A DNA stretch of 64,000 nucleotides from RHKX01 sp963745755. GTDB lineage: Bacteria > Actinomycetota > Thermoleophilia > Solirubrobacterales > 70-9. Shown here one piece after another: positions 34,271-43,550 of this stretch; the stretch's first letter is position 1; each line of letters opens with the position of its first letter. Both the position numbers and the translations under genes were made by a program. The stretch is taken from NCBI GenBank assembly GCA_963745755.1, contig CAVUYP010000001.1, positions 2,294,001 to 2,358,000 on the forward strand, read 5' to 3'. The notes below the pieces were generated by a model. It saw only the letters and a list, made by a program, of their open reading frames with translations. It was not told where the DNA came from and made no database searches.

Positions 34271-36028
34271 GTGTTCGACAAGGTCCTGATCGCAAACCGC
34301 GGCGAGATCGCGATCCGCATCATCCGCACCCTGAAGGAGATGGGAATCGGGGCGATCGCGGTCTATTCGGAGGCCGACCGCGACGCCCGTCACGTCCGCG
34401 AGGCCGACGAGGCCTACCTGCTCGGCCCGGCTGTGCCCGCCGAGAGCTACCTCAACGTCGACAGGATCCTCGCCGTCGCGGCCGAGTCCGGCGCCGCGGC
34501 GATCCACCCCGGTTACGGGTTCCTGGCCGAGAACGCGCCCTTCGCGCGGGCGATCGGCGAGACCGAAATCACTTGGATCGGCCCGCCCGCCGATGCGATC
34601 GACGCGATGGGGTCGAAGACCCGCGCTCGCGAGATCATGCAGAAGGCCGGAGTCCCGATCGTGCCCGGCGCGACCGAGCCGTCCGACACCGTCGAGGACG
34701 CCGCCGAGCTCGCCGACGAGATCGGCTATCCGATCGCCTGCAAGGCCGCCGGCGGCGGTGGCGGCAAGGGCTTCCGCGTCGCGCTGACCGCCGACGACCT
34801 CGCCGACGCCTTCGAGGGCGCCGCCCGCGAGGGTGAGAAGTTCTTCGGCGACGCCACCGTCTACCTCGAGCGCTACCTCGAGGACCCGCGTCACGTCGAG
34901 GTCCAGGTTCTCGCCGACGGCCACGGCAACGTCATCCACCTCGGCGAGCGCGACTGCTCGATCCAGCGCCGCCACCAGAAGCTGATCGAGGAGGCGCCCG
35001 CTCCGCACGTCGACGAGGAGATGCGCGAGCGGATCGGCAAGATCGCCACCGACGCCGCCGAGGCGGTCGACTACCGCGGCGCCGGCACCGTCGAGGGCAT
35101 GCAGGTCGGCGACGACTACTTCTTCCTGGAGATGAACACCCGTGTCCAGGTCGAGCACTGCGTGACCGAGATGGTCACCGGCATCGACATCGTCCGCGAG
35201 CAGATCCGGATCGCCGCCGGCGAGCCGCTCTCGATCGCCCAGGACGAGATGGAGATGCGCGGCCACGCGATCGAATGCCGGATCAACGCCGAGGCGGCGC
35301 ACAAGAAGTTCGCGCCGGCGCCCGGCAGGGTCGGCGCCTACCTCGAGCCTTCCGGCCCCGGCGTCCGCGTCGACTCCGGCCTCGAGGCCGGCGGCGAGGT
35401 GACCCCCCTCTACGACCCGATGGTCGCGAAGCTGATCACCTGGGACGTCGATCGCGAGAAGGCGACGCGGCGGATGATCAGGGCACTCGGCGAGTATCGG
35501 ATCGAGGGCCTGACCACGTTGATCCCCTTCCACGAGACGATTCTCGCGACCGAGCAGTGGGCGAAGGGGGAGACCTGCCGCGACCTGCTCGAGGATCCCG
35601 AGTGGATCAAGTCGCTGCCGAGCGGCGATGCCGGCGCGCCGCCGGCTTCCGAGGACGAGGCGGAGACGACCGAGCGCGAGTACAAGGTCGAGGTCGGCGG
35701 CCGCCTCTACCCGGTCAAGGTGATCGGCGCGGCGCTCGGCGGCAACGGCGCCGCCCCGGCCGCCGGCAAGCGGCCGCCGAGGCGCGAGCGCAGGGCGGGC
35801 ACCGCCGCGGCCTCCGGCAACGACGTCGTCGCGCCGCTGCAGGGCAGCATCTTCAAGGTCGAGGTCGCCGAGGGCGACGAGGTCGAGGAGGGGGCCCTGC
35901 TCGTCGTCATCGAGGCGATGAAGATGGAGAACGAGATCACCGCCCACAAGGCGGGCAAGGTCACCGCGCTCGCGGTCGAGGTCGGGGCGTCGATCGACGC
36001 CGGCGAGCCGATCGCGACGATCGAGTAG
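34271..36028 (+). CDS. Acyl-CoA carboxylase alpha subunit (biotin carboxylase + BCCP)
   Basis: 585 residues, GTG at 34271. Carboxylates its own biotin with bicarbonate and ATP, then a beta subunit passes the carboxyl to acetyl- or propionyl-CoA. Biotin carboxylase domain (1-~450): KVLIANRGEIAIRIIRTLKE, ATP-grasp loop CKAAGGGGGKGFRVA, HVEVQVLADGHGNVIHLGER, MNTRVQVEH. Linker (Ala/Pro/Glu-rich), then a biotinyl domain with the lysine motif VIEAMKMENEI. This fused form is typical of actinobacterial AccA/PccA proteins. The carboxyltransferase partner is not in the window. Confidence 0.92.
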   Translation: MFDKVLIANRGEIAIRIIRTLKEMGIGAIAVYSEADRDARHVREADEAYLLGPAVPAESYLNVDRILAVAAESGAAAIHPGYGFLAENAPFARAIGETEITWIGPPADAIDAMGSKTRAREIMQKAGVPIVPGATEPSDTVEDAAELADEIGYPIACKAAGGGGGKGFRVALTADDLADAFEGAAREGEKFFGDATVYLERYLEDPRHVEVQVLADGHGNVIHLGERDCSIQRRHQKLIEEAPAPHVDEEMRERIGKIATDAAEAVDYRGAGTVEGMQVGDDYFFLEMNTRVQVEHCVTEMVTGIDIVREQIRIAAGEPLSIAQDEMEMRGHAIECRINAEAAHKKFAPAPGRVGAYLEPSGPGVRVDSGLEAGGEVTPLYDPMVAKLITWDVDREKATRRMIRALGEYRIEGLTTLIPFHETILATEQWAKGETCRDLLEDPEWIKSLPSGDAGAPPASEDEAETTEREYKVEVGGRLYPVKVIGAALGGNGAAPAAGKRPPRRERRAGTAAASGNDVVAPLQGSIFKVEVAEGDEVEEGALLVVIEAMKMENEITAHKAGKVTALAVEVGASIDAGEPIATIE

Positions 36029-36097
36029 CCGCGGCCGAGCCGGCCCGCGCGGTCGCGATCGGCGGCACCGGCGGCGGCGCCCGACTAGGGTTCAGCC

Positions 36098-37018
36098 GTG
36101 GCCGATAACCGGACGACCGCTCTGCAGTCGCTTCCCTGGCGCGGTCCCGCGGAGGGGCGGCCGGAGCTGCCGCTGCCGCCGGGCTCGATGCCGCTGCGAT
36201 TCGCGGGGACGTGGCGGAAGCGCTGGCGCTACGTCGCGGCCTTCGGCGAGCAGGTGATGCTGTGCGCGGCGAGCGTCCGGATCGGTCCGCTCGGGCAGAC
36301 CTTCTGGGCGATCCTCGACCGGCGCACGGGCGAGATCGTCGAGAACACCAAGCAGCTTCTGCCCGCCCAGCGCGGTGAGGTCTGGACCGAGCGCGGCGGC
36401 GGCCACGACGTCTGGGAGCTCGGCGCCAGCGGCGACCGGCTGCGGACCCGGATCGATGCCGCCCCGATCAGTGGCAAGCTCGCCTTCGCCGACTGCGGGG
36501 TCTGGGCCGAGTCGATCTGCCCGAATGGCGCCGGTGGCTACGTCTGGACCCGCAAGCGGCCCTCCTGGATCGACCTCGACCTCGACCTCGGCGAGCGCGG
36601 CCGGATCCGCGAGCGGTTGCGCGGGATCGAGGACGAGTCGGCCGGCTACCACCCGCGGCGCACGGTCTGGAGCTGGTCGGCCGGGGTCGGCACGAGCGTC
36701 GCCGGCGAGAGCGTCGCCTGGAACCTGGTCGAGGGCGTCAACGACCCGGCGGCGCGCAGCGAGCGGGCAATCTGGGTCGGCGACGAGGAGGAGCCCCGCG
36801 AGCCCGGCCCGGTCAGCTTCGACGGCCTCGACGGCGTCCGCTTCGGCGACGGCGCCCGGCTCGGCTTCGAGGCCGACGCCGAGCGCCGCGCCAGCGAGAA
36901 CCGGCTCGTCGTCAAGTACAGCTACCGCCAGCCCTTCGGCCGCTTCAGCGGCTCGCTCGACAGCATCGAGCTGGCCGAGGGCATCGGCGTGATGGAGCAC
37001 CAGGACGCCCTCTGGTGA
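36098..37018 (+). CDS. DUF2804 family protein
   Basis: 306 residues, GTG at 36098. A soluble beta-rich protein with the family signatures WRYVAAFGEQVMLCAASVRI, RIGPLGQTFWAILD, GYVWTRKRPSW and the C-terminal GVMEHQDALW. DUF2804 has no established function; a lipocalin-like or carotenoid 1,2-hydratase-like relationship has been suggested from fold. No signal peptide. It ends at a C/T-rich non-coding stretch. Confidence 0.8.
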   Translation: MADNRTTALQSLPWRGPAEGRPELPLPPGSMPLRFAGTWRKRWRYVAAFGEQVMLCAASVRIGPLGQTFWAILDRRTGEIVENTKQLLPAQRGEVWTERGGGHDVWELGASGDRLRTRIDAAPISGKLAFADCGVWAESICPNGAGGYVWTRKRPSWIDLDLDLGERGRIRERLRGIEDESAGYHPRRTVWSWSAGVGTSVAGESVAWNLVEGVNDPAARSERAIWVGDEEEPREPGPVSFDGLDGVRFGDGARLGFEADAERRASENRLVVKYSYRQPFGRFSGSLDSIELAEGIGVMEHQDALW

Positions 37019-37143
37019 CCCCAGCGCCCTGATTCCCCCCGCACCACCTCCGCCCGCCGCCTCCCGCCCCGCCGCCCGCCGGACCAATCCACCCCGCCTC
37101 CCGCCTGCCCTCCGCCTCCCTCCCGCCGTCCCATCCCGCTCAG

Positions 37144-37194
37144 CGCCGAGGTCGAGGAAACCGGTGACAGTTGCCCCTTTCCTCGACCTCGGCG
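37144..37194. repeat. Intergenic hairpin repeat, copy 2 (perfect 17-bp stem)
   Basis: CGCCGAGGTCGAGGAAA (37144-37160) and its exact reverse complement (37178-37194) flank a 17-base loop. The left arm is identical to copy 1 at 29214-29230. As there, a C/T-rich strand-biased stretch (about 37025-37140) lies directly upstream. The 220-bp gap holds nothing else recognisable. Since it separates convergent genes it may work as a terminator, but sequence identity with copy 1 suggests a dispersed repeat family. Confidence 0.8.
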
Positions 37195-37238
37195 GATGCG
37201 GCGGCGAGCGGGCGGGCGGCGGGCGGGGCGGGGAGGAG

Positions 37239-37874
37239 TCAGCGGCCCCAGCGGCTCTCGACCAGGTTTCGCCAGGGCGGCTCCTCGCCGGCGGCGAAGC
37301 GGGCATCGTCGCGGCCGAGCAGGGTCTCGAGCGGGATCAGGGCCGGATTCGCCGACTCGAGCAGCGGCGTGCCGGCGCCGGCGGCGACCTCGGCTGAGCC
37401 GGCCGTCCGGCTGATCCGCTCCCAGCCGATCGTCGGCCGGTAGATCCAGTAGTCGATCGTGACGGCGCCGCCGGAGCGCCGCTCGTCGCGGATCGACGTG
37501 AACGCGGTCGTCCGCCGGTTCGCGGTCGTCAGCCGCTCGCCGGCCGGGACGGCGCAGCGCGCCTGCCGGCAGCGCCGGTAGTCGACGCCGACGAGGCCGA
37601 CGCCGTCCGGCCCGGCCCGCGCCGCGGGCGCCGGCGCCCGCGCTCGGACGACGCCGGCGAGGGCACGGCCGTAGGCCTCGGTCAGCGGATCGCGCCAACA
37701 CGGGTCCGGATAGCGGACCGCGCAGCGCTGCTTGAACGCGATCGCCGCGGCCAGCGAGGCTTCCCGCCTCTCCGTCCCGGTCGTGACCAGCGCGACGACC
37801 GCGACGGCGACGAGGGCGGCGAGCAGCACCAGTGCCGCATGCTCGACGCTCGCCGATCCCCGATCGTTCTCCAC
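37239..37874 (-). CDS. TadE-like pseudopilin-type membrane protein
   Basis: 211 residues. The N-terminus RGSASVEHAALVLLAALVAV resembles the TadE/TadG motif (G-x-x-x-VE-A-ALVLP), with one membrane segment and an extracytoplasmic remainder containing four Cys (QRCAVRYPDPCW ... RRCRQARCAVP) that could form disulfides. No other tad/pil gene is in the window. The C-terminal portion is not recognised. ATG at 37874. Confidence 0.65.
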   Translation of the reverse strand: MENDRGSASVEHAALVLLAALVAVAVVALVTTGTERREASLAAAIAFKQRCAVRYPDPCWRDPLTEAYGRALAGVVRARAPAPAARAGPDGVGLVGVDYRRCRQARCAVPAGERLTTANRRTTAFTSIRDERRSGGAVTIDYWIYRPTIGWERISRTAGSAEVAAGAGTPLLESANPALIPLETLLGRDDARFAAGEEPPWRNLVESRWGR

Positions 37875-37950
37875 GCCGCGAAGCTAGGGCCGGACGGCGC
37901 GCGCGTGGCCCGCCCTTCGTGCCGGAACCGGGACGGAAGCGGGGAAATCC

Positions 37951-38574
37951 TCAGAGGCCGTTGCTGAGCAGGCCGACGATCACCGTCGCCACGACCCAGG
38001 CGGTGGCGAGGCCGGTCAGTGCCAGAACGAACCAGCCGCCGGCCCGGAGCAGGCCGCCGACGGGCTGCTCGCCGTAGTCGGCCGGCGGCGCCTCGCCCGG
38101 TTGTGGCGCGGCGGCCGGGGCGCGGCGCAGCCGGATCGCGTAGACGATCCCGGAGACCAGGAAGAGGCCGGCGCTGATCAGCAGCCAGCGGCCCAGGTAG
38201 CCGTCGACACTGAGGCCGGTCGTTCCCATGTAGCGGTCCGGGTCGAAGCGGAGGATCAGCGGCGCGTAGACGACCAGCAGCAGCAGCGAGAGCCCGGCCG
38301 GGATGCGGACGTGGTTGAGCGCCTTCAGCATCGCCGGACGGTCGGAGATCGCCGTGGCGGCGGCGCCGTGGGTGAGCCTGAACAGGCCGCTGTAGAGCGG
38401 CAGCGCGACGAGGTCGTGGAGCAGCGCCGCGGCGACGAGCCAGATCAGGATCCGTCCGCCGCCGGGGATCTCGGTGATCCGCAGCAGCGCGTAGCCGCAG
38501 AGCAGCAGGCTGGTGACGACGGCGATCAGGTGCAGCGGCTGGGCGCCGTACTCGTATCGGAACCGCTCCCTCAT
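37951..38574 (-). CDS. Integral membrane protein following the molybdopterin oxidoreductase
   Basis: 207 residues with about five hydrophobic segments (LHLIAVVTSLLLCGYALLRI, ILIWLVAAALLHDLVALPLY, IPAGLSLLLLVVYAPLILRF, GRWLLISAGLFLVSGIVYAI, GGWFVLALTGLATAWVVATV). Its ATG overlaps the preceding oxidoreductase stop by four bases (ATGA), so the products are coupled and may form a membrane complex. No clear domain is recognised; His residues in segments 1-2 might bind heme but this is not established. Confidence 0.75.
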   Translation of the reverse strand: MRERFRYEYGAQPLHLIAVVTSLLLCGYALLRITEIPGGGRILIWLVAAALLHDLVALPLYSGLFRLTHGAAATAISDRPAMLKALNHVRIPAGLSLLLLVVYAPLILRFDPDRYMGTTGLSVDGYLGRWLLISAGLFLVSGIVYAIRLRRAPAAAPQPGEAPPADYGEQPVGGLLRAGGWFVLALTGLATAWVVATVIVGLLSNGL

Positions 38575-39906
38575 GCGACCTCGAAGGTCATCCGCTTGAC
38601 CCACTTCGTGTTGTGGACGCCGGGCAGCGCCGGGACGATGACCCGCGCCGGATAGCCGTGGTCGGGGGAGATGTCGGTGCCGTTGACGTGCAGGGCGAGC
38701 AGCGACTGCGGGTCGAAGACCTGGTTGGCGGCCAGGGTCGTCTGCGCGAACGCTCCGGCCGGCTGCAGCGACTCGACGAGGACGTCGACGTCGGCGCCGG
38801 AGTCGACCCCGGCCAGCGCCGCGAGGTCGGCGAGCCGGACACCGGACCAGTCCTGCCAGGTCGTCCATCCCTCGACGCAGGCGATCGGCAGGCGCTCGCC
38901 GTGCTGGGGCATCGCCAGCAGCTCCTCGCGACTGAGGCTGACGTCGCGACCGGCACCGGTCAGCTCGCAGCCGCCAGGAGCCGCCGGTCCGGCCGGGCTC
39001 GATCCCGGCCACCGCCGCCGTCTTGTTGATCTGGAAGTCGTTCGGGCCGTCGCCGTAGCTCTGCCCGCGCGGCGAGAGCAGGGCGATCTCGCGGACCGAG
39101 CCGAGCAGGTTCGAGCCGAGCGTCATCGTCGCCAGCCCCAGCGAACCGACCCCGACCGCCGCGAGCAGGCCGCGGCGCGAGATCGTCGCCGCGGCGGGTG
39201 CGACCGGGGCGAGGTCGTCGACGGCCGGATCGGCGACCCGCATCCGCGCGATCCCCTCGCCGAGCGGGCGGAAGGCGCCCTCGCGGCGGAACGTCCGGGC
39301 GACGATCGGCAGCTTCAGGATCAGATGCAGCGCCAGCGCGGCGATGAAGATCAGCGCCGAGTAGTAGTGGGCCGGCACGAACGAGAACCCGAACGGCAGC
39401 CAGTACTGGACGTTGATGACGCCGCTGACGAACAGGAACAGTGCGGAGCCGACGAGCAGCAGCAGGCTGAGCCGCTCGAGGCCGTGGGCGACCGAGCGGG
39501 CCGCCGGCCGCTCGAACAGCTTCGGGATCACCGACCAGAGCTTCGCCAGCAGGATCGGGATCGCCGCGAAGCCGGCGATCAGGTGCAGCGACTGGGTCAG
39601 CGAGTAGAGCCAGACCGGCTCGGTCGGCCAGGCGAAGAAGTAGAGGTCGACCTCGAAGCCGCCGGTGACGTCGTTCGAGCCGAGCGCCGGGTTGTAGGCG
39701 GCCTGGGAGAGGAAGCCGGTCAGGGCGCCGACGATGACGAGCGGCAGCAGGATCGAGCCGAGGAACGAGGTCAGCCACTGTCCGCGCAGCGGGCTGCGCC
39801 AGAACTCGCGCCGGAACGGCCCGAGCGCCGGCACCGGCGGGCTCGGCGGCGTCCGCGCGTCGTCCGATTCCGCGACCTGCTCGCCGAGCCGCTCGAGCGC
39901 GCTCAT
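38571..39906 (-). pseudogene. Cytochrome b / sulfite oxidase-like molybdopterin protein, single frameshift
   Basis: About 444 residues if one base at 38967 is removed. N-terminal half: four to five membrane segments with candidate heme His residues (LHLIAGFAAIPILLAKLWSV, AHYYSALIFIAALALHLIL). A further hydrophobic stretch with a twin-Arg-like ISRRGLLAAVGVGSLGL precedes the catalytic part. Second frame: SLSREELLAMPQHGERLPIA, then CVEGWTTWQDWSGVRLADLA (Cys is the expected Mo ligand), HGYPARVIVPALPGVHNTKW and VKRMTFEVA. This is a membrane-tethered sulfite oxidase-fold enzyme fused to its cytochrome. The frameshift falls in the linker just before the Mo domain. Confidence 0.82.
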
Positions 39907-40913
39907 CCTCGGTCCCTCATGTCGCCGGGATCGAAGATCTGCACGTCGCCGCGGTCGCGACCGACGACGACCACCCGGCCGCTGCGTTCGTCGACGGCGA
40001 CGCTGTTCGGCTGCCTGATGGTCGGATAGCTAGCGATGATCTGCGGGGCGAGATCGGTCACCTTCATCTCTACTACGCGGTTCAGGGCCGTTTGGGTCAC
40101 CCAGATCCGATTTCTTCGTTCGTCGACCGCGATCCCGTAGGGGCTGCCGGGGACGTTGGTCCGGTCGAGGAAGCGCGGCTCGGCCCCGCCCTCGTAGACG
40201 AGGACCGCGTCGCCGCCGGTGTCGGCGACGTAGAAGCGGCCGCTGCCGTCGTCGGGGCCGGCGACGATGTGGCTCGGCCCGGCCCCGCCGGGCGCGGTTG
40301 CGATCTGCTTCAGAGTGGTGGCGTCGATGAACGCGATCTCGCGCGCGGCGACGGCGACGACGGCGACGGTGTCGCCGGCGGCGGCGATCCCCCCGGGTTG
40401 CTCGGGCGCCGGCAGGGCGATCTCGACCGAGTCGCCACTGACGACGCTGATCGTGTCGCCGCCCTCGTCGCTGACGAAGATCCGCCCGTCCGCCGCCTCG
40501 GCGGCGTCGTGGGGGAAGTCGCCGACGGCGACGCTCGAGGTCCGCCCCGACGGCAGCTCGATCTCGAGCAGCCGGTCGCGGTACTCGATCGGGGCGAGGA
40601 CCGGCCCGCCCGGGGCCGCCAGCGAGAGGTGCCGGGCGGGATCGCCGGTGTCGATCCGCCGCACCGTCCGCGCCGATCCGACGTCGATCAGCTCGATCCG
40701 GTTCGGGTCGCGAAACGAGACCGCCGCGAGGCCGGTGCGCGGATCGACGACGACTCCCTCCGCCTCCGACCCGACCCGCCTGACCTCGCCGGCGGGGCGC
40801 TTCGCGAGCGGCGGCGAGGCGGCGGGCTCGGCCGGCGGCGGGTTATCGGCGGCCGAGCCGCAGCCGGCGAGGAGGGCGATCGCAAGCAGGACGACGGCAA
40901 TCCGGCCGATCAC
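39903..40913 (-). CDS. YncE-like beta-propeller lipoprotein
   Basis: 336 residues. Lipoprotein signal with lipobox LLAGC (MIGRIAVVLLAIALLAGCGS). The body shows repeated propeller blades: EGVVVDPRTGLAAVSFRDPN, LIDVGSARTVRRIDTGD, GRIFVSDEGGDTISVVSGDS, AFIDATTLKQIATAPGGAGP, GRFYVADTGGDAVLVYEGGA, PYGIAVDERRNRIWVTQTAL and NSVAVDERSGRVVVVGRDRG. Likely exposed on the outer face of the membrane. The stop overlaps the oxidoreductase start by four bases, suggesting a functional link with it. Confidence 0.85.
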   Translation of the reverse strand: MIGRIAVVLLAIALLAGCGSAADNPPPAEPAASPPLAKRPAGEVRRVGSEAEGVVVDPRTGLAAVSFRDPNRIELIDVGSARTVRRIDTGDPARHLSLAAPGGPVLAPIEYRDRLLEIELPSGRTSSVAVGDFPHDAAEAADGRIFVSDEGGDTISVVSGDSVEIALPAPEQPGGIAAAGDTVAVVAVAAREIAFIDATTLKQIATAPGGAGPSHIVAGPDDGSGRFYVADTGGDAVLVYEGGAEPRFLDRTNVPGSPYGIAVDERRNRIWVTQTALNRVVEMKVTDLAPQIIASYPTIRQPNSVAVDERSGRVVVVGRDRGDVQIFDPGDMRDRG

Positions 40914-40914
40914 G

Positions 40915-41577
40915 TCAGGATCGCGCCTCCCGCAGCGCCGCGGCCATCCGCGTCCCCGGGTTGACGGCGGCGACGGCCTCGGCGTCGGCGACGGTGTCGA
41001 TGTCGCGCAGCTGCTCGAGCTCGTGGACGCGGAGGCCGAGGCCGGCGAGCCGGGCGCGCTGGTGCTCGCAGGTGTCGGCGGCGCTCATCGGCACGCCGTC
41101 GAAGGCGGTCGGCTCCTCGTCGCACAGCCCGATCGCCCACCAGCCGCCGTCGGCGGCCGGGCCGAGGACGGCGTCGGTGTCGTCGTCGCAGAGGGCTTCG
41201 ATCGAGGCGGTCAGCAGCGAGGCGTTGAGCTGCGGCGTGTCCATGCCGACGAGCAGCGCCGGGGCCGCGCCGGAGTCGGCGAACGCTCCGGCGAGCCGCT
41301 CGCCGAGCCCGCCGCGCCGCTGGCCGACGATCTCGAAGCCGCGACCGTCGATCCGCGGCAGCCAGTCGGCACCGTCGACCTCGCCGTCGAGCACCAGCAC
41401 CCGCCGCGCGGCCGGTGCCTCGGCGACCGCCCAGAGCGTGTCGGCCAGCGAAGCCGCGGCGACGCGGGCGGCGCCGTCGGCGCCGAGGTCGGGGATCAGC
41501 CGCGTCTTCGCGAACCCGGGCAGGGGGGCCTTGGCGATCACGATCAGTGATACGTCGCCGGGCTCGATTCGGCTCAC
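40915..41577 (-). CDS. DUF2064 glycosyltransferase-like protein
   Basis: 220 residues with a nucleotide-diphospho-sugar transferase fold: SLIVIAKAPLPGFAKTRLIP at the N-terminus, ALLVGMDTPQLNASLLTASI (Asp-rich metal site) and VLGPAADGGWWAIGL. Matches the DUF2064/TIGR04282 family, which often sits beside GT2 glycosyltransferases and molybdopterin oxidoreductases in actinobacteria. Its start overlaps the GT2 stop by three bases. Precise activity unknown. Confidence 0.85.
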   Translation of the reverse strand: MSRIEPGDVSLIVIAKAPLPGFAKTRLIPDLGADGAARVAAASLADTLWAVAEAPAARRVLVLDGEVDGADWLPRIDGRGFEIVGQRRGGLGERLAGAFADSGAAPALLVGMDTPQLNASLLTASIEALCDDDTDAVLGPAADGGWWAIGLCDEEPTAFDGVPMSAADTCEHQRARLAGLGLRVHELEQLRDIDTVADAEAVAAVNPGTRMAAALREARS

Positions 41578-42227
41578 CGCATCGCCCTCGTCATGTCGGC
41601 GATCGTCCGGACCGTGCCGCGAACGGTGCCGGTGACCTTCGAGCGGCCCTCGCGCTTGCGGTAGCTGACCGGCACCTCCTCGATGCGCCAGCCGGCGTCG
41701 GCGGCGCGCAGGACCATCTCCAGCGGCCAGCCGAAGCGCCGGTCGCGGAGGCCGAGTCCGAGCAGCGCCTCGCGGCCGGCGGCGCGCATCGGCCCGATGT
41801 CGGTGAGGCGGCCGGCGCGGCGGCGGACGATCAGGCCGAGGGCGCGGTTTGCGACTCTCGCATGCAGCGGCCAGGCGCCGGCCTCGGCGATCCTCGTGCC
41901 GAGCACGAGGTCGGCGGTACCGGCCGCGACCGGGTCGCTGACCCGGCCCAGCTCGGCGGGGTCGAGGGAGCCGTCGCAGTCCATGAAGCAGACGACGTCG
42001 GAGCTCGCGGCGCCGAGGCCGGCGAAGCAGGCCGCACCGAACCCGCGTTGCGGCTCGTCGACGACCTCGGCCCCGAGCCGGGCGGCGATCTCATCCGATC
42101 CGTCGCTCGATCCGTTGTCGACGACGATGGCCCGATACCCCTCCGGAAGAGCGCCGAGCACGGCCGGGATCGCCGCCGCCTCGTCGAGGACGGGCAGGAT
42201 CACGTCGATGGTCGTCGCGGACGGCAC
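41574..42227 (-). CDS. Family 2 glycosyltransferase
   Basis: 217 residues, GTG start at 42227. GT-A fold: TIDVILPVLDEAAAIPAVLG, AIVVDNGSSDGSDEIAARLG, RGFGAACFAGL and the DxD-like VVCFMDCDGSLDPAEL, then RLTDIGPMRAAGREALL and FGWPLEMVLRAADAGWRIEE with YRKREGRSKVTGT at the C-terminus. Resembles dolichyl/polyprenyl-phosphate sugar synthases but has no C-terminal membrane segments. First gene of the run GT2-DUF2064-propeller-oxidoreductase-membrane protein, all coupled by overlaps. Confidence 0.9.
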   Translation of the reverse strand: MPSATTIDVILPVLDEAAAIPAVLGALPEGYRAIVVDNGSSDGSDEIAARLGAEVVDEPQRGFGAACFAGLGAASSDVVCFMDCDGSLDPAELGRVSDPVAAGTADLVLGTRIAEAGAWPLHARVANRALGLIVRRRAGRLTDIGPMRAAGREALLGLGLRDRRFGWPLEMVLRAADAGWRIEEVPVSYRKREGRSKVTGTVRGTVRTIADMTRAMR

Positions 42228-42266
42228 GGCCGCCGGAAACCCTAACGGTGCGGATATGGTCGGCCG

Positions 42267-43550
42267 ATGAACGGCCCGGGGACACGAACGGCGGTCGCGC
42301 TCGCCGTCGTCGCGCTGCTGACCGTCGCCGTCGGCCTCTCGATCCAGGGCCTCGGCGGCAACCTCGGCACCAGGCTGCCGCCGTTCTTCGCGTACTGGGA
42401 TCCCCATGTCGACGTCTACGCGCTGATCGGCCTTCCGGTTCTCGGCCTCGCCCTCGCCGCCGCCGTGCCGCTGCTCGCCGGCCGCGGCGGCGTCGGGCTG
42501 TTCCTGGCCGGATCGTTCGCGATCGCGCTCGCCGCCCGGCTCGGGCTGTCGCTCGTCCGCGACGGCGCCGACGGCTGGTACGCCGTCTTCGCCGGCAAGC
42601 CGGAGGCTGCGAACGAGTATCTGCCGGTCCTGCCGGCGATCGACTCGCTCGGCCTCCGCGACTTTCTCGACCGCTTCGCCGAGATCGCTCCGACGCTGCC
42701 GATCCATCCCTCGGCGCACCCGCCGGGAACCCTCGTCCTCCTCGAGGCGACCGGCATCGACGGGCCCCGCGGCTTCGCGGCGCTGGTCATCCTGATCGGC
42801 ACCGGCGCGGTGCCGCTCACCTACCTGCTCGCCCGCCGGCTCGGGATCGCGGCCGACCGCTCACGCGCGGCGGCGCTGCTGATCGCGTTCTCGCCGGCGG
42901 CGCTCCTCTACGGCGTCCTCTCGACCGACGCGATGTTCGCGACGCTCGGCCTCGCCGCCGCCTGCCTGCTCGTCGGGGCCGGCCCGCGTGACTGGATCGG
43001 CGGCGCGATCGCACTGGCGGTCGCGTCGTTCTTCTCCTGGGCGCTGCTCGCCGTCGGCGCGTTCGCCGCCGTCGTCCAGCTGCTGCGCCGCGGCCTGCGC
43101 TCGGCGGTCGCGATGGCCGCCGTCGCGGCGCTGATCCTCGCCGCCCTCTACCTCGCCCTCTACGCGGCGACGGGCTTCGACCCGATCGGCTCGGTGCGGG
43201 CCGCCGGCGACGCCTACGATCTCGGCATCTCCAACGCCCGTCCCTATCTGTTCTGGCTGTTCGGCTCCCCGGTCGCCTTCGCCGTCGCGCTGGGGATCCC
43301 GACGGCATGGTTCGCGGCCCGGGCGCTCGGCTCCGGCAACGAGGTGGCGATCGGCCTCGCGGCGATCGTCGTCGTCTCGGTTCTGATCGGGCTGACCAAG
43401 GCCGAGACCGAGCGGATCTGGCTGTTCATGGGACCGCTCGCCGCGGTCGCCGCGGCGACCCTGGTGCCGGTCCGGCGGATGCCGGCGATCTGCGCGCTGC
43501 TGGTCGTCCAGGCCCTCCTCACCCAGATCCTCCTGGACACGGTCTGGTGA
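42267..43550 (+). CDS. Polytopic membrane protein, GT39/GT87-like glycosyltransferase
   Basis: 427 residues with about eleven hydrophobic segments. A luminal loop carries HPPGTLVLLEA (family-like H/P motif) after PTLPIHPSAHPPG, and LAYLLARRLGIAAD-type segments recur. This looks like a polyprenol-sugar-dependent glycosyltransferase acting on the outer face of the membrane. Divergent from the GT2 gene (39-bp gap) and overlapping the following epimerase start by four bases (GTGA), so the trio likely modifies the same envelope glycan. Confidence 0.7.
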   Translation: MNGPGTRTAVALAVVALLTVAVGLSIQGLGGNLGTRLPPFFAYWDPHVDVYALIGLPVLGLALAAAVPLLAGRGGVGLFLAGSFAIALAARLGLSLVRDGADGWYAVFAGKPEAANEYLPVLPAIDSLGLRDFLDRFAEIAPTLPIHPSAHPPGTLVLLEATGIDGPRGFAALVILIGTGAVPLTYLLARRLGIAADRSRAAALLIAFSPAALLYGVLSTDAMFATLGLAAACLLVGAGPRDWIGGAIALAVASFFSWALLAVGAFAAVVQLLRRGLRSAVAMAAVAALILAALYLALYAATGFDPIGSVRAAGDAYDLGISNARPYLFWLFGSPVAFAVALGIPTAWFAARALGSGNEVAIGLAAIVVVSVLIGLTKAETERIWLFMGPLAAVAAATLVPVRRMPAICALLVVQALLTQILLDTVW

